The notes under the pieces are model-generated. The model was not told where the DNA came from. It saw only the letters and a list, made by a program, of their open reading frames with translations, and made no database searches. The position numbers and the translations under genes are program-made. A stretch of 64,000 nt of DNA from Campylorhamphus procurvoides (taxonomy: Eukaryota > Chordata > Aves > Passeriformes > Dendrocolaptidae). The stretch spans positions 1,743,521 through 1,807,520 of the forward strand of contig WBMV01001015.1 in NCBI GenBank assembly GCA_013396655.1, given 5' to 3'. Each line of letters opens with the position of its first letter. Position 1 is the stretch's first letter. Below, piece after piece: positions 12,698-24,182 of the stretch.

Positions 12698-15600
12698 CTG
12701 CAGCAGAAAAGGTTGAGAGTTATAATAACGTGTTTTCAGGGACAAGTTCACACCAGAAACCAACCTCAACACACCAGCTGAAGCCAAGTGCCCCTGCATG
12801 GCTTGGCCCCAGCCTCGGCAGAAGGAAGACCAGCTGTGCCAGTGCTTGGCAGACAGAAATGCCCCCACTCTCCATGGACAGAACCCTGCTTATCTCAGCA
12901 CAAGAACAGGATACCAAACCCACCATCACCACAACAGCACTACTGCCCTTCCTGCCTGCAGCGATGGTGCCAACATCGTACACAAGCTGCTGTTACTGGC
13001 ATTAGGAAAGCTCAAAGGTTGGTCTCAGACAGCAAAAGGCTTTACAGCTACCACTGAACTCACAGGTGAGACTGAGTATTTTGTTTTCCTTTGTCATCCT
13101 TCAAGCAAAGTAGCCATTTTATCATAGCTCTCAGCTGAGGAAAGTCAGTAGAGACAAAAAATCCACAAACTAGAACGGCACATTCTTGCCTTTTCCTGTA
13201 TTTGCCATTGAATATAATTTATATTTGGCTGTTAGCGTACACTCCTGAGGGAAGCAAAAGCAATCAACACTACCAAGATAGTTTCCTTACCAGTCACTGA
13301 AAGACATCATGTAGTAAATCAGTGGCCTCTGATAGTCGTTAAAGGTAGACTGTTCACCTAAGGTACCAGAACCCATGTTATCAAAGATCAGCCAATCTCC
13401 AACGCTCAACTCGGGAAGAAGACAGTTTTCCACAATTTGATCAAGCTCATCACAGGATGGACCCCAAAGGCTGCTTGCAAACAGAGGCTCATCTTCCTTG
13501 TATTTCTATATGGAAATCATCAAGGTAAGTCAGGCTTCACTTTACCAAATAAGAAAATTTTCAACTATGCAGAAGGATAATTTAATAAATAATATGTAAC
13601 TGCATATGTACAAAGTATTAAATACTCTTAAATAGACAAGGACTATCTCTGAAGACATGGAAAGACTCACCTTGTGAACCTCTGGGATAGTATTCAATTT
13701 CTCAGACAATTTACTTGCAAAAGAACCATAAACACCATCATTTATGTAATATGTAAATACTGGTTCATCATCATTCCTGGTTTGCTCCACTGGAAGTAAA
13801 AAAAGAAGTTGTCTTGCATGCATGTTTTGTCATAAGTAGTCCTTTTGCAATCTAACTTAAGTCAGTTGCTTTCTCCTGACAAGGGGGGTTCCATATATAC
13901 TAGAATGGGAAAATTACAAGCAGAATAATCTGTGTGAGACCAGACTATAAATTCAGTTATAATTTAAAGCGTGAGGCTTAATAAAATTAATACTTTAAGT
14001 AATAATCACTGCTAAGAATATAATTCCAGAAAAGCTGAGAAGCAGCTTCCTCTGTGACATGGTGGGGTTTTTTTTAATGTTCTTCTAATACAAAACATTC
14101 TAACACCTTCTGTGAAGCATCCAGTAGAGGATTAACCACTGAGATGCCAAATCTAGTAAGGATACAAGAAGTCCCACATAACAATAAGATATACAGATAA
14201 CATACAGTCAGAACCTGGAACGTGGATTATAATGCAAGAATAAAGGAATGCAGTAAATATATGCTGAGATAAACTAGTTTCCCTCAAATAACAGTGAGCA
14301 GTTACATGTACTGATTCATAGCAGAAAATATAAATCCAACCCTTACCTCCAGAAGGAAGAAGTTTATCACACTCAACGGTCTTCTTTGCGATGATGTTCA
14401 CTGCCAGTGTAAATGCAGATGAAACATAGTAACATCCAGGCTCTGCAATCACATTAACACCAGATTCCTTAGGAAAGTAGACATCCAGCAATGGCCTGAT
14501 GACATGATTAACCTAGGAAATTGAAGTGAGAGGTAAGACCAATGAACTCAGCTTATGAATATATCAGATACAAACCAATGAACTCAGCTTATGAATATAT
14601 CAGATACACAACACTTTCCAGTCAGCAGCAGTTCTAGTTGCACACAAAACGCTTATTCTGGTCTATTCTCTGAGAAGTGCCTTTACCAGAGGTCCACAAT
14701 TTACTAAAAATATGTAAGAAAAATGGACATTCTGCTAAACACAAGACCGAATGCCATGAGTCTGACTACTACAGAGTCCCTCCTCGCCACCAAAGCTCAA
14801 GCAGTGGTACACTCAAGACTATACCAGTAAATTCAATGTCTGTCCACCACAACAGATAATGTAACAAGGAAAGGGCCTTTTGTATCAGTTCTGAATAGTG
14901 TCATGTTAGAAATAGAATTCATTATTTAATACTGATGCTCCTATCTTGAGCCAGTTATCTGAAGATTAGCAGGTAACAAGTAACAGAATGGCGAGAACTA
15001 AGAAAGAAAAGCCTTCTTTGCTGTAACTTCCCACTGCATCACTTTCACTGTCCTGCATTCAAGGAGTTTGTCTCTAATACAACATAACAGTGGAAACAGG
15101 TTATCCTGTTTTGTGTGCCACTGCATACTAGAGATGGTATTTAGGCCAAATCAGAGGCCAGCCAAAGCAAAGAAAAAAACAAGACTTTCAGCCTTCAGTT
15201 CTAAAGCAAAATACCAGAGTTGTTCATCCAGTAGAAATAGAGTTTATGATCCAAAGCATGCTAAGCTACCCTGGCCCAAACCATGTAGCAGAGTCTCCAG
15301 TTGGACAACAGTCAGCCACCAATAAACTTGATTGCTACAGCTAAGATTGCTTCAAATAGTCATTTAATCCATAATATGCTCAACCCTCAGCATTACCCCT
15401 GTATGAAAATGGTTAGAAAGAAATAATAATCACCTCCAAAGACTGATTACACTATCCATGATAAAGAATACAAACCCAACTATTTGGATCTTATGAATTA
15501 CAGTCTAACATGGAACTTACACTAGGTTTCAGCTATCAATGTTAGTTGCAGTTTGAAAGTTAAACACTTCAACTTCAAGATTAAGAGTTTTAACTTCCAG

Positions 15601-18600
15601 AACACTACATACCTCTTCCAGCTGAAGTTCTGAGCCTGTGAAGCCACCACCAATATCCAGCATGTTCATCTTAAAGCCAAATTCTTCCTAAAATGTGTAA
15701 GCAGAATGTAAGTACACGAATAATTAACTGCAAAAATATTTGTTGCTCTTTACTGTGATTGTTTTCTATGTATTTATACTTTTAAACATATTTAATACAG
15801 TATGTCTAGTGAGGGAGTAAGGGCATAGTATAGCTGCATTAAACCCCATTGCAACAGGATTGGGATGTCAATAGAGGCTTGTTACAAAATTCTTTGCAAG
15901 TCCCACAGCAACGTCAACTCCCATCTTGTGGCTTTCATTATATTCAGACAGTATTTGCTGAACAGGGTGGTGAATTCTGACATAAGACAGTTTTAGGAAT
16001 TCACAAATTATGTAACAAAACTGGTACAGTGAATTTGCACAAAGATCAGAGCAAGATCCTCAATTCCACTGCCCCTGTGCATTACCAGTCACAGCTCAGG
16101 CACTAATACAGTAATAAGAGCAAAAAGACTTGCAGTTTACAAGCTTCTCATGCCACAATAAATGCCAGCATACAATTGTTCAATATTTTTTTTAACCTAA
16201 CAAAAATGTCAGCTATGTGTTTGAAGGACTGAGATTTGAAAGTCAAAAAGCCTTTGCCAGAACTGGGAAATCACTTTTTTATTTGAAAATAGAATACAAG
16301 GCTACTGCCTGTCAGTGGGAAGCGTTCATTAACATTTGTCCACAATTAGGACATCAAATTTGTTTCACCTCTATCATGCATCTCACAATGGAGTATTCAG
16401 TCTCTTACTACAAGTTCCATCTCCTATTGTGGATGTATTCTGTAAACATCTCCTATTGTGGATTTATTCTGGAAACAATGTAGTTGGCTTGTTAATACAA
16501 TTAGAATAAAAGGGATCTTCTACTGTAGCAACTGCATGTGTGTAGATCTACTTACAGCCATGTCAAACACACACCGGGCATCAGATATAGCATGAATGTA
16601 TGTTTGCAGATCCTTGCAAGAGCTTGAAATATGAAATCTGCAAGAAATAAAAACAATTAATACACTGAACCATGTAGCTTCCTGACCAAATTATTTCACA
16701 GCAATTGATTCCCAAGTGGCTCAAGACAAGGTTGCATGATAATACAGCAACCGTGCAAAGAATATGCTCAAACTATTGCCTTCTCCTCCACTAGATCTGT
16801 ACTTGAGAGGTGTCTTGTTCTTAATGCTTAAGAATGTCCCACAATAATCTCATCTAAGATATAACATTTACTGAACTTTTCACTCTTGACTATCAAAGTG
16901 GCTAAAATTTGTTCTTCAGTGGGTGCCAAAGCTGCAGAGAAATACTGATGTGTCCCACAAGCTCCCGAATTCCCCTGGTTCCTTGCCCAAAGGGTTAAGC
17001 ATTACCATATGTAGTCACTGAGGTGCTAAAACTACTGCCAATGTACCCCACAGGCTTCAAGACAAGCAGGATCTAGTGGTTCTTGACAGACCACACACAC
17101 ATCCCTCCATGCCACAACACTCTCTAATCCAAGTCTACTCCTTTCAGGAATAACTTTGTGACAAAGGTAATTTTTCAAACTTATTTGCATAAATCCACAT
17201 GTGGACTTTTACACTTCATTTAAATAAAAACACACAAGAGTCATGTGATTTTGTAAAAGTTGGTTAAGGCATTATATGAAGAGGCACATTTTCTCAGTAG
17301 TATCCTCTAATTTTTTAGTACATTTTGTCATTTGTAATTATAGTAGCTTTATGCTTTAATTTACCATCAATTTCAAACAGATATACATCAAAACAGTTGT
17401 GGTTTAAGTCATCAAAATCAGGCTTAATTCTAATTTTTTTTTACTATCTTGATGATCCGCCCTATTTTTGTTTGTTTGCCTTCCTAACACATTCATGAGC
17501 ATGCGACACATTAGTAGCTGAGGGCACACAGAACAAACTTATGCATGTATTTTTCACATAGTAAAATATCTGTCACACTTCCAGTTAAAATGTCACAGAT
17601 CATTTGAAAGATCTTGGAACACTAGGATTCATTCCTGCCACCAGCAAGTCAAACTCAGGTGTTTCGTCTTGATATGATCCAAGAGTAACAGAGGACCCTA
17701 ACTCTTAGAAAATCAAACCCCCTACTCATCTCGTTCAAACTCTGTCCAACCTATTCCATGCTATACTAGCTCTCATCTGATATGTTGTTTATTGGTGGAA
17801 AAATACAAAGCAAGTTACCACAGAAACTCAAAGAGTACAGTTAGAGAATAGGAAAGACTTCTAAACTTAAGATTTCACGCTGACAGAGGATTTCTGACAT
17901 GCCATTTCAAATTGCTTTGATGCCCGTAGTAGTTATTTTGTTTAATACAAGTTTTTGCTTTTATATTAGCACTTGGCTTGCAAGCAAAAACTCATGACTC
18001 AAAGTTAGTTTGTTGTTTGGGGGGTTTGTTGCCTTTTTTTTAACCCTGTAAAACAGTATCAAAAGGGGGAAAAATTCTTTTCTATTCTACATCTTGAATA
18101 TGTCATACAAAGAAGCTACTCACTTGACACCAACTATTTGGACTCCCAGCTCCTTAGCACATTCCATGAGGTGCCTACAGTTCTTCAGGGTGGTGCCAAA
18201 CTTCATATTCATCTCCTCATCAGCAGTAATGTCTTCTGTGGCAATGTGCAGTAAGAGCCTAAGAGAAGGGGAAGATGATTGGGGCAGTTGGTTTACATCA
18301 TCAGCACATGTGAAGCCTGAAGACTGTCAGAAGTGTGTTGATTATGTTGTCACTACTCCAGCTCCATCGATGGATGAATCAAGGGAACCTAATAAAAACA
18401 ATCCTGTACAGAGAAAAAACTAGCAATTAGGGGCTAAAACATGGAGCCAACAAGGACAAGGGATTTCGAAATGCAGCAACTAAGACTCTTTTGTAGCAGC
18501 AAGAGTCTGTTGAGTGCTGTAATAAAAGAGAATGTTACCTTCTAATAAAGTATAGTTCCTCATAAAGCCAGTAAGACTGTAATATGATTTTTCCCATCTC

Positions 18601-21600
18601 TGTCCTCCTTCCTAGCCAAGAGGCAAACATGAAGATTCACCCTTCAGTCAGCCATGTATCAGATTTAGTTTAACTTAGCATCTGGAGAACACCAGGCGGA
18701 TGCATTGAAAGTACTCCCTGGCCTTATCCCTCTGCCTCTTCTGGCTGAGCACACAGACTGGGAGTGGGGTAAGGATGCCAGTCCATTCCCTGCCCCTTCT
18801 TCCAGGACACTGTGAAGCACAGAGGCAGCAAGTACCATCTCTTACATTCTTATGCAGTGAGACATCTTCCTCCCTCCAGTCAAAGCCTTATTCTGGGTAC
18901 GTCTGGCAAACTGCAGTGCCAGAGCTGACAGTTTTCTGTGTTAAATTAACACTTGAGCAGCAAAGGCATGTCCACATCAAAACCTCTGGAGGTATACCCC
19001 TAAATCTCACCATTTCAAACTGTTGTCCACTAAGGAAGTCATCCCCCCACCACCCCCAAAAGATCAGTTAGTTAATCATGTGGTAAACTAAAACAAAAGT
19101 TGTGATTACATACATACAGAGTGCACAGAGCACATCCCAGCTACCCTGGGTGAGGAGCGTAAACAAGCAGCAGCAGCTCTGCAGCCAAAGTGAAATAGCT
19201 CTTTTTAAGACATGCAACAAACAGAACTCAAGCTAGCCACTGCAAAACACATGTTGGACCTACAGCCACCAGGATTTGTCTCATGATGTGTTTACCGAAG
19301 TTCTTAGGACACCAAGAGTTTAACCTTAGCAGTTAAACCTTTGCCTGGAAAAGTCTAAAGGCATAAAGAAATGCAATACTAAGCACTCCTTTCTGACATC
19401 TCTTCTTTCTTAAAAAAAAAATAAAAATTGCAATCATTCCAGTTACTAAGACTTCCAAAGGCAGAAACATCAGTTATAAAAGGAGACCCACCCATCACTA
19501 AGTTTAGTGCAAAGTTACACAAATTTTAAGAAAGTGAGAAGGAGAATCACATCTTTCTAAATGCTGTTTCTTCAGCCAAAGCATATTGGCTTGTTCTATG
19601 CAAACACAACCCAGCTCTAAGAACCACACATAAGAAGAACAAGGCTAATACAGCAGCTTTGACTTTTTGAAACCATGTCAAGGAAGAGAAAGAAGAAAAC
19701 TTCTTGTCACTTCAGCATCAACACTAAAATGACCTGAATAAAATGAGGAAAAAACCAACCTCTGTCCAGTAACAGATCTGACCTCTAGAAAATTTGACAG
19801 CAAATTGCACTTCTTTTATAGAAACTGAGTTTGTCTTTGGTAAAGGGTAACTTTTGCAAATATGAGACTACAGGATCTTTGAAAAGTAAAGAGTTTATAT
19901 TGTTTTTCCGTAGCTCAAACTCCTTCATTCTGCCTCCCCACTTCGCAATTTCTCTGGCTCAAGAAAAACAGGTATCCTAACTTCTCTTGCTGTGAGTGTT
20001 ACCACAGACAAGGTCATCTAAAAACAACTGTTAGAATCCTGCAAATAAATCAACATGAAAACTAACAAAACACTAAACCCACCAGTGAATAACTGATAAA
20101 ACACTAACAAACATAAGAGTCAGCTTTAGCATTGCCAAGGCTTTCAAATGCACTATGTATGCCAAGGCCAGCAGTTTACAGAAGAAAAAAATATTTATCA
20201 TACATAACATTCTTTGCACAGAAAGTCCTCGCCAGTATGCAAAGCACTGACAGGCTTCCATGAGGATGAAGTGTAATCACTAGCAATAGCAATATTAAAG
20301 CCTGGGGTAGTCTTGAAGAAACAAAACTCCACCAAACAAACACTAATCCCTCTGCCAAAAAAATCCCCAGAATCCCACACCAAAAAAAGGAAAATCAACT
20401 AGGTGAGATGACCAGAGTCTCCAGATTCTGAACTTAGTAGAACCTTCCCAATTCTACAGCTATGGTCACAGTTTTGGGAGAAGACAACACTTCAATAATG
20501 ACTGTTTAGAACCAAGGGCTTTGTAGAGGATGTCTGGAATTCAGTTTCTACAATGATGTTTATGGGAAGTTATACCTTGTTAGTCACTGGAAAGCACTGT
20601 AACATTCACTTAGGCTCTAACTCCAAATTACTTAAAGGCATGGCCCACAGCCAAAGCATTCATATGTGAGGGATGTGCTGTTTAATGACTTGAGTGCCTA
20701 TCAGTCCGAGTGACCACAATACATTGGCAGCAACAAAATTCTCATATTTAACAACGAGAACATTCAGCTTTGATCACTTCTCTACAGAAAACAGCTGAGC
20801 TAATACTAAAGTGACTGGAAGTAGAGAACTAGAGTCAAATTTCTCACTGTTTTAATCATATGAAGGTGTATTTAATAGACCTGCAGAGTCCCCAGATGGG
20901 ACCCAAGGCACATGGTTAGTTGCTGATAGTCTCAGCCGTGACTTCAGCTGCAGCCACTGATACCCAAACAGAACTCCCTGAAAGATAACAGCAAAGCAAC
21001 AACAGAGCAGGAGAAAGATACACTTGTAGATGATGAAATGCCAGACCTCTGAACTTTAGATCATTGCAACCTTTACATCAAGACTGCCCTACAAAATCAG
21101 TTTCTCCCAACATTTCTCCCAAAACCAGGGCCTTACTATCATATGAGGAAGCTGAGACCCAGTAGGGAAAGCTGCAAAAAAGCTACCTTCAAAGGAGACA
21201 AAGAGAGCAGAAAAACAGATACAAGTGATTTGTATTCAAAGAAGCCACATAACTTGTTGCAAATCAAACAACGCAGAATACAGGCAAAATTAAGTTTCCC
21301 CTATATAAAAAGCAAAACCAGAATTGACACTTACTTGGCATTTGGATGGTTACGTGAAATTTTCTTCAGCTCAACATCATTGTCACAAGTCATGATGTTT
21401 ATCCCAGCTTTAGCTGCATACTTGATCTGAGAAGCTTGCTTGCAAGGATTTGTATATATGATGTTTTCAGGAGAAATGCCCAGGTCTTGTACCAATGCCA
21501 TTTCAGACTGAAAAAAACCCAGGAGAATATCAGAGTTTGACAAAGTCCAGTACAGTATCTTCCCTGAATTTATATTAGATGTGCTCTACAGCCCACTAAA

Positions 21601-24104
21601 TCGTCAAAAACACAAAAAAAACTATCCACTGCTTCTGGGGCAGAAGTACAGATTTTCAATAGCCAGTTACAAAGGAGTTCACAATTTAAATTATATTACT
21701 TACAATCACATCACAATACCAGAAAGATGATTTTTAAACAGACATATGGAAGAAAAGGCACACAGGTAAGAAAAACTTACTTTACTGAAACATGCAAAAC
21801 CAATGCCAAGGGTTCCCAGAATTTCGAGGACACCTGGAGTAGAATTGCATCTTACAGGATAAAATGGCTTTATTGGTGCCATCACATTCTGCCACTGTAT
21901 GTTATTCCTTACAAGCTTTCCAAGATCACCAACATAAAATGCCTTCTTTCCAGTCTGAAAAAGGAGGAATAGTAAAATAAAACAGCTGAAATCGTGGGTT
22001 TGTCATCAAAACAAACAACCCAAAGTCTTAAAGGATTATGTACCTTTTTTTCACCCTGCTCTTAATTTTTAGATTTGACCTCGAATGATGCTTTTATTTT
22101 CACCTAGCCAATCTGAAGTAGCTAAAAAAAAATAAAATCAAAGGGAATACCTACCACTTCAGAGATATTACGAATGCTATTTAGACAATATTCTGAGTCT
22201 CCTGAATAAAAGATTCTACTTAAATGCCAGTGTTGATTTTATCTAAAGATATAGATTAGGTAAACAAATATCTTGTAACTTTTTATTTTCAGAAGTCTGC
22301 AACTATTTAGAGGAAGAAAATCCACTGCAGTGAAAGCTTCCACAGTCTCATCATAAATTGTAGCTTAGTACACAAGGAATAAAATCTAATGCACTAACAT
22401 TATTTTAACACCTAGCTAATTGCTCATTTTACCAAAAATTTGGTTGGTAGCATTTTAGTTCAGGAAGTCAAATTTGAGACTGTTCTCCACATTTTGTGAA
22501 GCATGAAGTCAAACAATTTTAAGAACTAAACTCAGTGTGCTAAAGGTTGCAGAACTAAGTACATAATCTTTAAGAAAATGCACAGACACTTCTCTGGAAC
22601 CTCGTGCATCTGTTATACCCTAGTCTTTCTCAATATCAAGTCATGATGTGGGTGTAGTGGATCAAAATCCAAACAGATCATTCTACATTTGTTTATAATG
22701 TGCACTCAGTAAAATTCCTGTGAATGAATGGCCTACTGTATATCAATTAAAGACCATCACAAAATACATGATCTACCTGAATCAAGACTGTACATCAAAT
22801 GTTCATTCTAGCACTTGACTTTCACAGATATGAAACTATATATGTTGTGGCTTATTGTATACAAAGTCTTTTTCTCTTTAAAAAACACAAATAGAAATTC
22901 CATCGGGTGGAAGCATACTGACCCCCTGTACGGGTCACCAGCAGGAATGGGATCTGGAGCTTTAGATCCATGGCACAGGCCTCTACCCCTTGAGCTAAAG
23001 GAGTAAATGAAAGCAGCAGGAGGCAGCTATCCTCTGTGAGCCAGCCAGTGGTTGGAGACATGACATGTTGCCAGTAGTTTACCTATTTATTTGCTAGACA
23101 GAAAAAGAATATTAGGAATCAGGATTTGGGAATCCTACACCTGAGTTCAGAAGGCCATGGAATTTAGCTATTTGCTGAACTATAGTTGAGCACTCACACT
23201 TGAACATTAGTTCTGATAAACCAAGGGAAAAATGAACAACTAGGTATGGCATACTAAGGATACAGGATTTGCTTAATGAAACTTCTTTTTAAAGCTTGCT
23301 CTTTCTACAACCTTCTCTACAAAACAAAGGATACATCTTCCTGCCTCCTAAGAAATGAGTGGGGCCTTACTCAATAGAATTACTATTGTATTCACAGAAT
23401 TATTCAGATTTCTTTCCAGTTGGTTGCTAAACCTTAGTAGGTTTTTAGATTAGTTTGTCATGAAAAGTAGCACCTCACAATGTGCTCATACCAGAGTTTC
23501 CAGTGGGGAGAAGAGTAATGGGAAGATGTAAAACTAAACCACAATGGCCCACAGAAATTTTAAACATGGCTTTAAACTGGCTCAGCATACATATTTGTCT
23601 AAACTTCACCATATTTTCAGGGAAAGAACACCACCACCACCAAAAAGGGTTCTAACTCAATATATCCACTTGCCCAGTTTCAGGTTTCTGGTATAAATCT
23701 CATTGCTAATACAACTTCTTGAAACAAAGAGATGGGAACCTTTATTTAATTTCATCAGTCAGACTACTTTCCTGCTAGCCACACTCACGGAGGCAAGAGC
23801 TGTTGCCCAAATTTCCCCAACAGAATTCTGCCCAAAGCAAGCAAACAGCAAAGAAGCAGAATTAGAAGAGCAAATTACTTTATAGGGTGAGCAAGGCTTA
23901 GCTGACTGTTCCTCTGCTGCTGTCAGCCCATCAGTCCTAAATGCCTTGACCTAGTTTGAAGACTTAGGGAACTAAATCAAAATGTTTGAAAAGTAAACTT
24001 ACATGAGTATGTTCATAAATACAGTTGTCAATAACATCTGCAAGAGTTGCTCCTTCATCCAACAGACCAATGGAGTAATTTGCATCCTCAAGAAATCCTT
24101 TCAT
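12586..24104 (-). CDS. AZIN1: Antizyme inhibitor 1, full spliced CDS
   Basis: The CDS is the join of ten exons: 24003-24104, 21781-21954, 21335-21507, 18124-18258, 16556-16637, 15613-15687, 14347-14512, 13671-13789, 13291-13505 and 12586-12697. All introns are GT-AG and the phases agree, giving 450 residues (human 448). AZIN1 is a catalytically dead ODC homologue that binds antizyme more tightly than ODC does. It thereby frees ODC and polyamine uptake from antizyme control. Seen here: the antizyme-binding segment (about residues 117-140, starting near [11 protein letters not shown]), the ODC-type glycine loop G235-G237, K169, H197 and C360. PLP-binding positions are altered: ODC K69 is R69, D88 is A88, R154 is H154 and R277 is C274. 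There is no ODC-like C-terminal PEST tail, and the protein ends in DRFSTAA. Identification is by recognition of the family sequence. Confidence 0.97.
13291..13505 (-). CDS. AZIN1: AZIN1 coding exon, residues 343-414
   Basis: Acceptor CATATAG and donor GTAAGG flank 215 bp. It encodes KYKEDEPLF, then [18 protein letters not shown], then [17 protein letters not shown] and [10 protein letters not shown]360 and D361 match ODC numbering. This is the exon that carries the human A-to-I recoding site; the corresponding codon here is Asn369 (AAC, 13425-13427). Confidence 0.96.
13671..13789 (-). CDS. AZIN1: AZIN1 coding exon, residues 303-342
   Basis: Acceptor TTCCAG and donor GTGAGT flank 119 bp encoding [10 protein letters not shown], then [19 protein letters not shown], ending EVHK. 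The NDGVYGSF block is a hallmark of the ODC/AZIN family. The loop before it is two residues longer than in human, which accounts for the 450-residue total. Confidence 0.96.
14347..14512 (-). CDS. AZIN1: AZIN1 coding exon, residues 248-303
   Basis: Acceptor TTTCCTAG and donor GTAAGG flank 166 bp encoding [16 protein letters not shown], then [21 protein letters not shown]. In ODC the EPGRYY arginine contacts the PLP phosphate; here it is Cys274 (Ser in human AZIN1). A 36-bp tandem duplication lies in the intron just upstream of the acceptor. Confidence 0.97.
14538..14609. repeat. 36-bp tandem duplication in an AZIN1 intron
   Basis: Two adjacent units beginning ACCAATGAACTCAGCTTATG (14538-14573 and 14574-14609) differ only at the last base. 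They lie 26-97 nt upstream of the acceptor of the exon at 14347-14512. Confidence 0.95.
15613..15687 (-). CDS. AZIN1: AZIN1 coding exon, residues 223-247
   Basis: Acceptor CATTTTAG and donor GTATGT flank 75 bp encoding [18 protein letters not shown] then SELQLEE. Residues G235-G237 match the glycine-rich loop of ODC, which there holds the PLP phosphate. Confidence 0.96.
16418..16475. repeat. 29-bp tandem duplication in an AZIN1 intron
   Basis: CATCTCCTATTGTGGAT occurs twice (16418 and 16447) as part of adjacent 29-bp units with two differences. Confidence 0.93.
16556..16637 (-). CDS. AZIN1: AZIN1 coding exon, residues 195-222
   Basis: Acceptor TTGCAG and donor GTAAGT flank 82 bp encoding [16 protein letters not shown] then [12 protein letters not shown]197 is the ODC residue that stacks on the PLP ring, and it is kept. 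The [11 protein letters not shown] block matches ODC and AZIN1 closely. Confidence 0.95.
18124..18258 (-). CDS. AZIN1: AZIN1 coding exon, residues 150-195
   Basis: Acceptor TCTCTTAG and donor GTGAGT flank 135 bp encoding [16 protein letters not shown], then [19 protein letters not shown] and [11 protein letters not shown]154 of ODC is His154 here, as in human AZIN1. K169 is retained. Confidence 0.96.
21335..21507 (-). CDS. AZIN1: AZIN1 coding exon, residues 93-150
   Basis: Acceptor TTTTTTTCAG and donor GTAAGT flank 173 bp encoding [18 protein letters not shown], then [18 protein letters not shown] and [10 protein letters not shown]. The stretch around residues 117-140 corresponds to the antizyme-binding element mapped in ODC and shared by AZIN1. 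Confidence 0.97.
21781..21954 (-). CDS. AZIN1: AZIN1 coding exon, residues 35-92
   Basis: Acceptor TTTTTCAG and donor GTAAGT flank 174 bp encoding [15 protein letters not shown], then [17 protein letters not shown] and IGFACFSK. The codon at 21850-21852 is AGA, giving Arg69 where ODC has the PLP Schiff-base lysine. Residue 88 is Ala instead of the ODC Asp. Confidence 0.97.
24003..24104 (-). CDS. AZIN1: AZIN1 first coding exon (coding part), residues 1-34
   Basis: ATG at 24102-24104 starts [18 protein letters not shown] and the exon ends IYEHTH before GTAAGT. The N-terminus lines up with human AZIN1 from its first methionine, which fixes the start. The start context has G at -3 and A at +4. 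The same exon extends upstream as leader to an acceptor at 24183. Confidence 0.95.
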
Positions 24105-24182
24105 CTCAGCCGTATTCCACAAAGCCGACAGTCATAAACCAAGAAACACAAGGGATGGACTTCCAAGCCTTATATCCGGGTC
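24105..24182 (-). other. AZIN1: AZIN1 leader part of exon 3, with a short uORF
   Basis: The exon is preceded by GTTGCATAATTTAAG, a plausible but pyrimidine-poor acceptor. It holds a 9-codon AUG uORF (24106-24135) whose TGA lies one base before the AZIN1 ATG. The first base of the exon also completes an AUG with the last two bases of exon 2, if these two exons are joined directly. Confidence 0.65.
24106..24135 (-). CDS. Nine-codon uORF abutting the AZIN1 start
   Basis: ATG at 24133-24135 opens MTVGFVEYG and stops with TGA at 24106-24108. A single G separates this stop from the AZIN1 ATG. Its start context is weak (T at -3), so leaky scanning to the main AUG is expected. It is too short to be a stable protein, and any role would be translational. 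Confidence 0.55.
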   Translation of the reverse strand: MTVGFVEYG

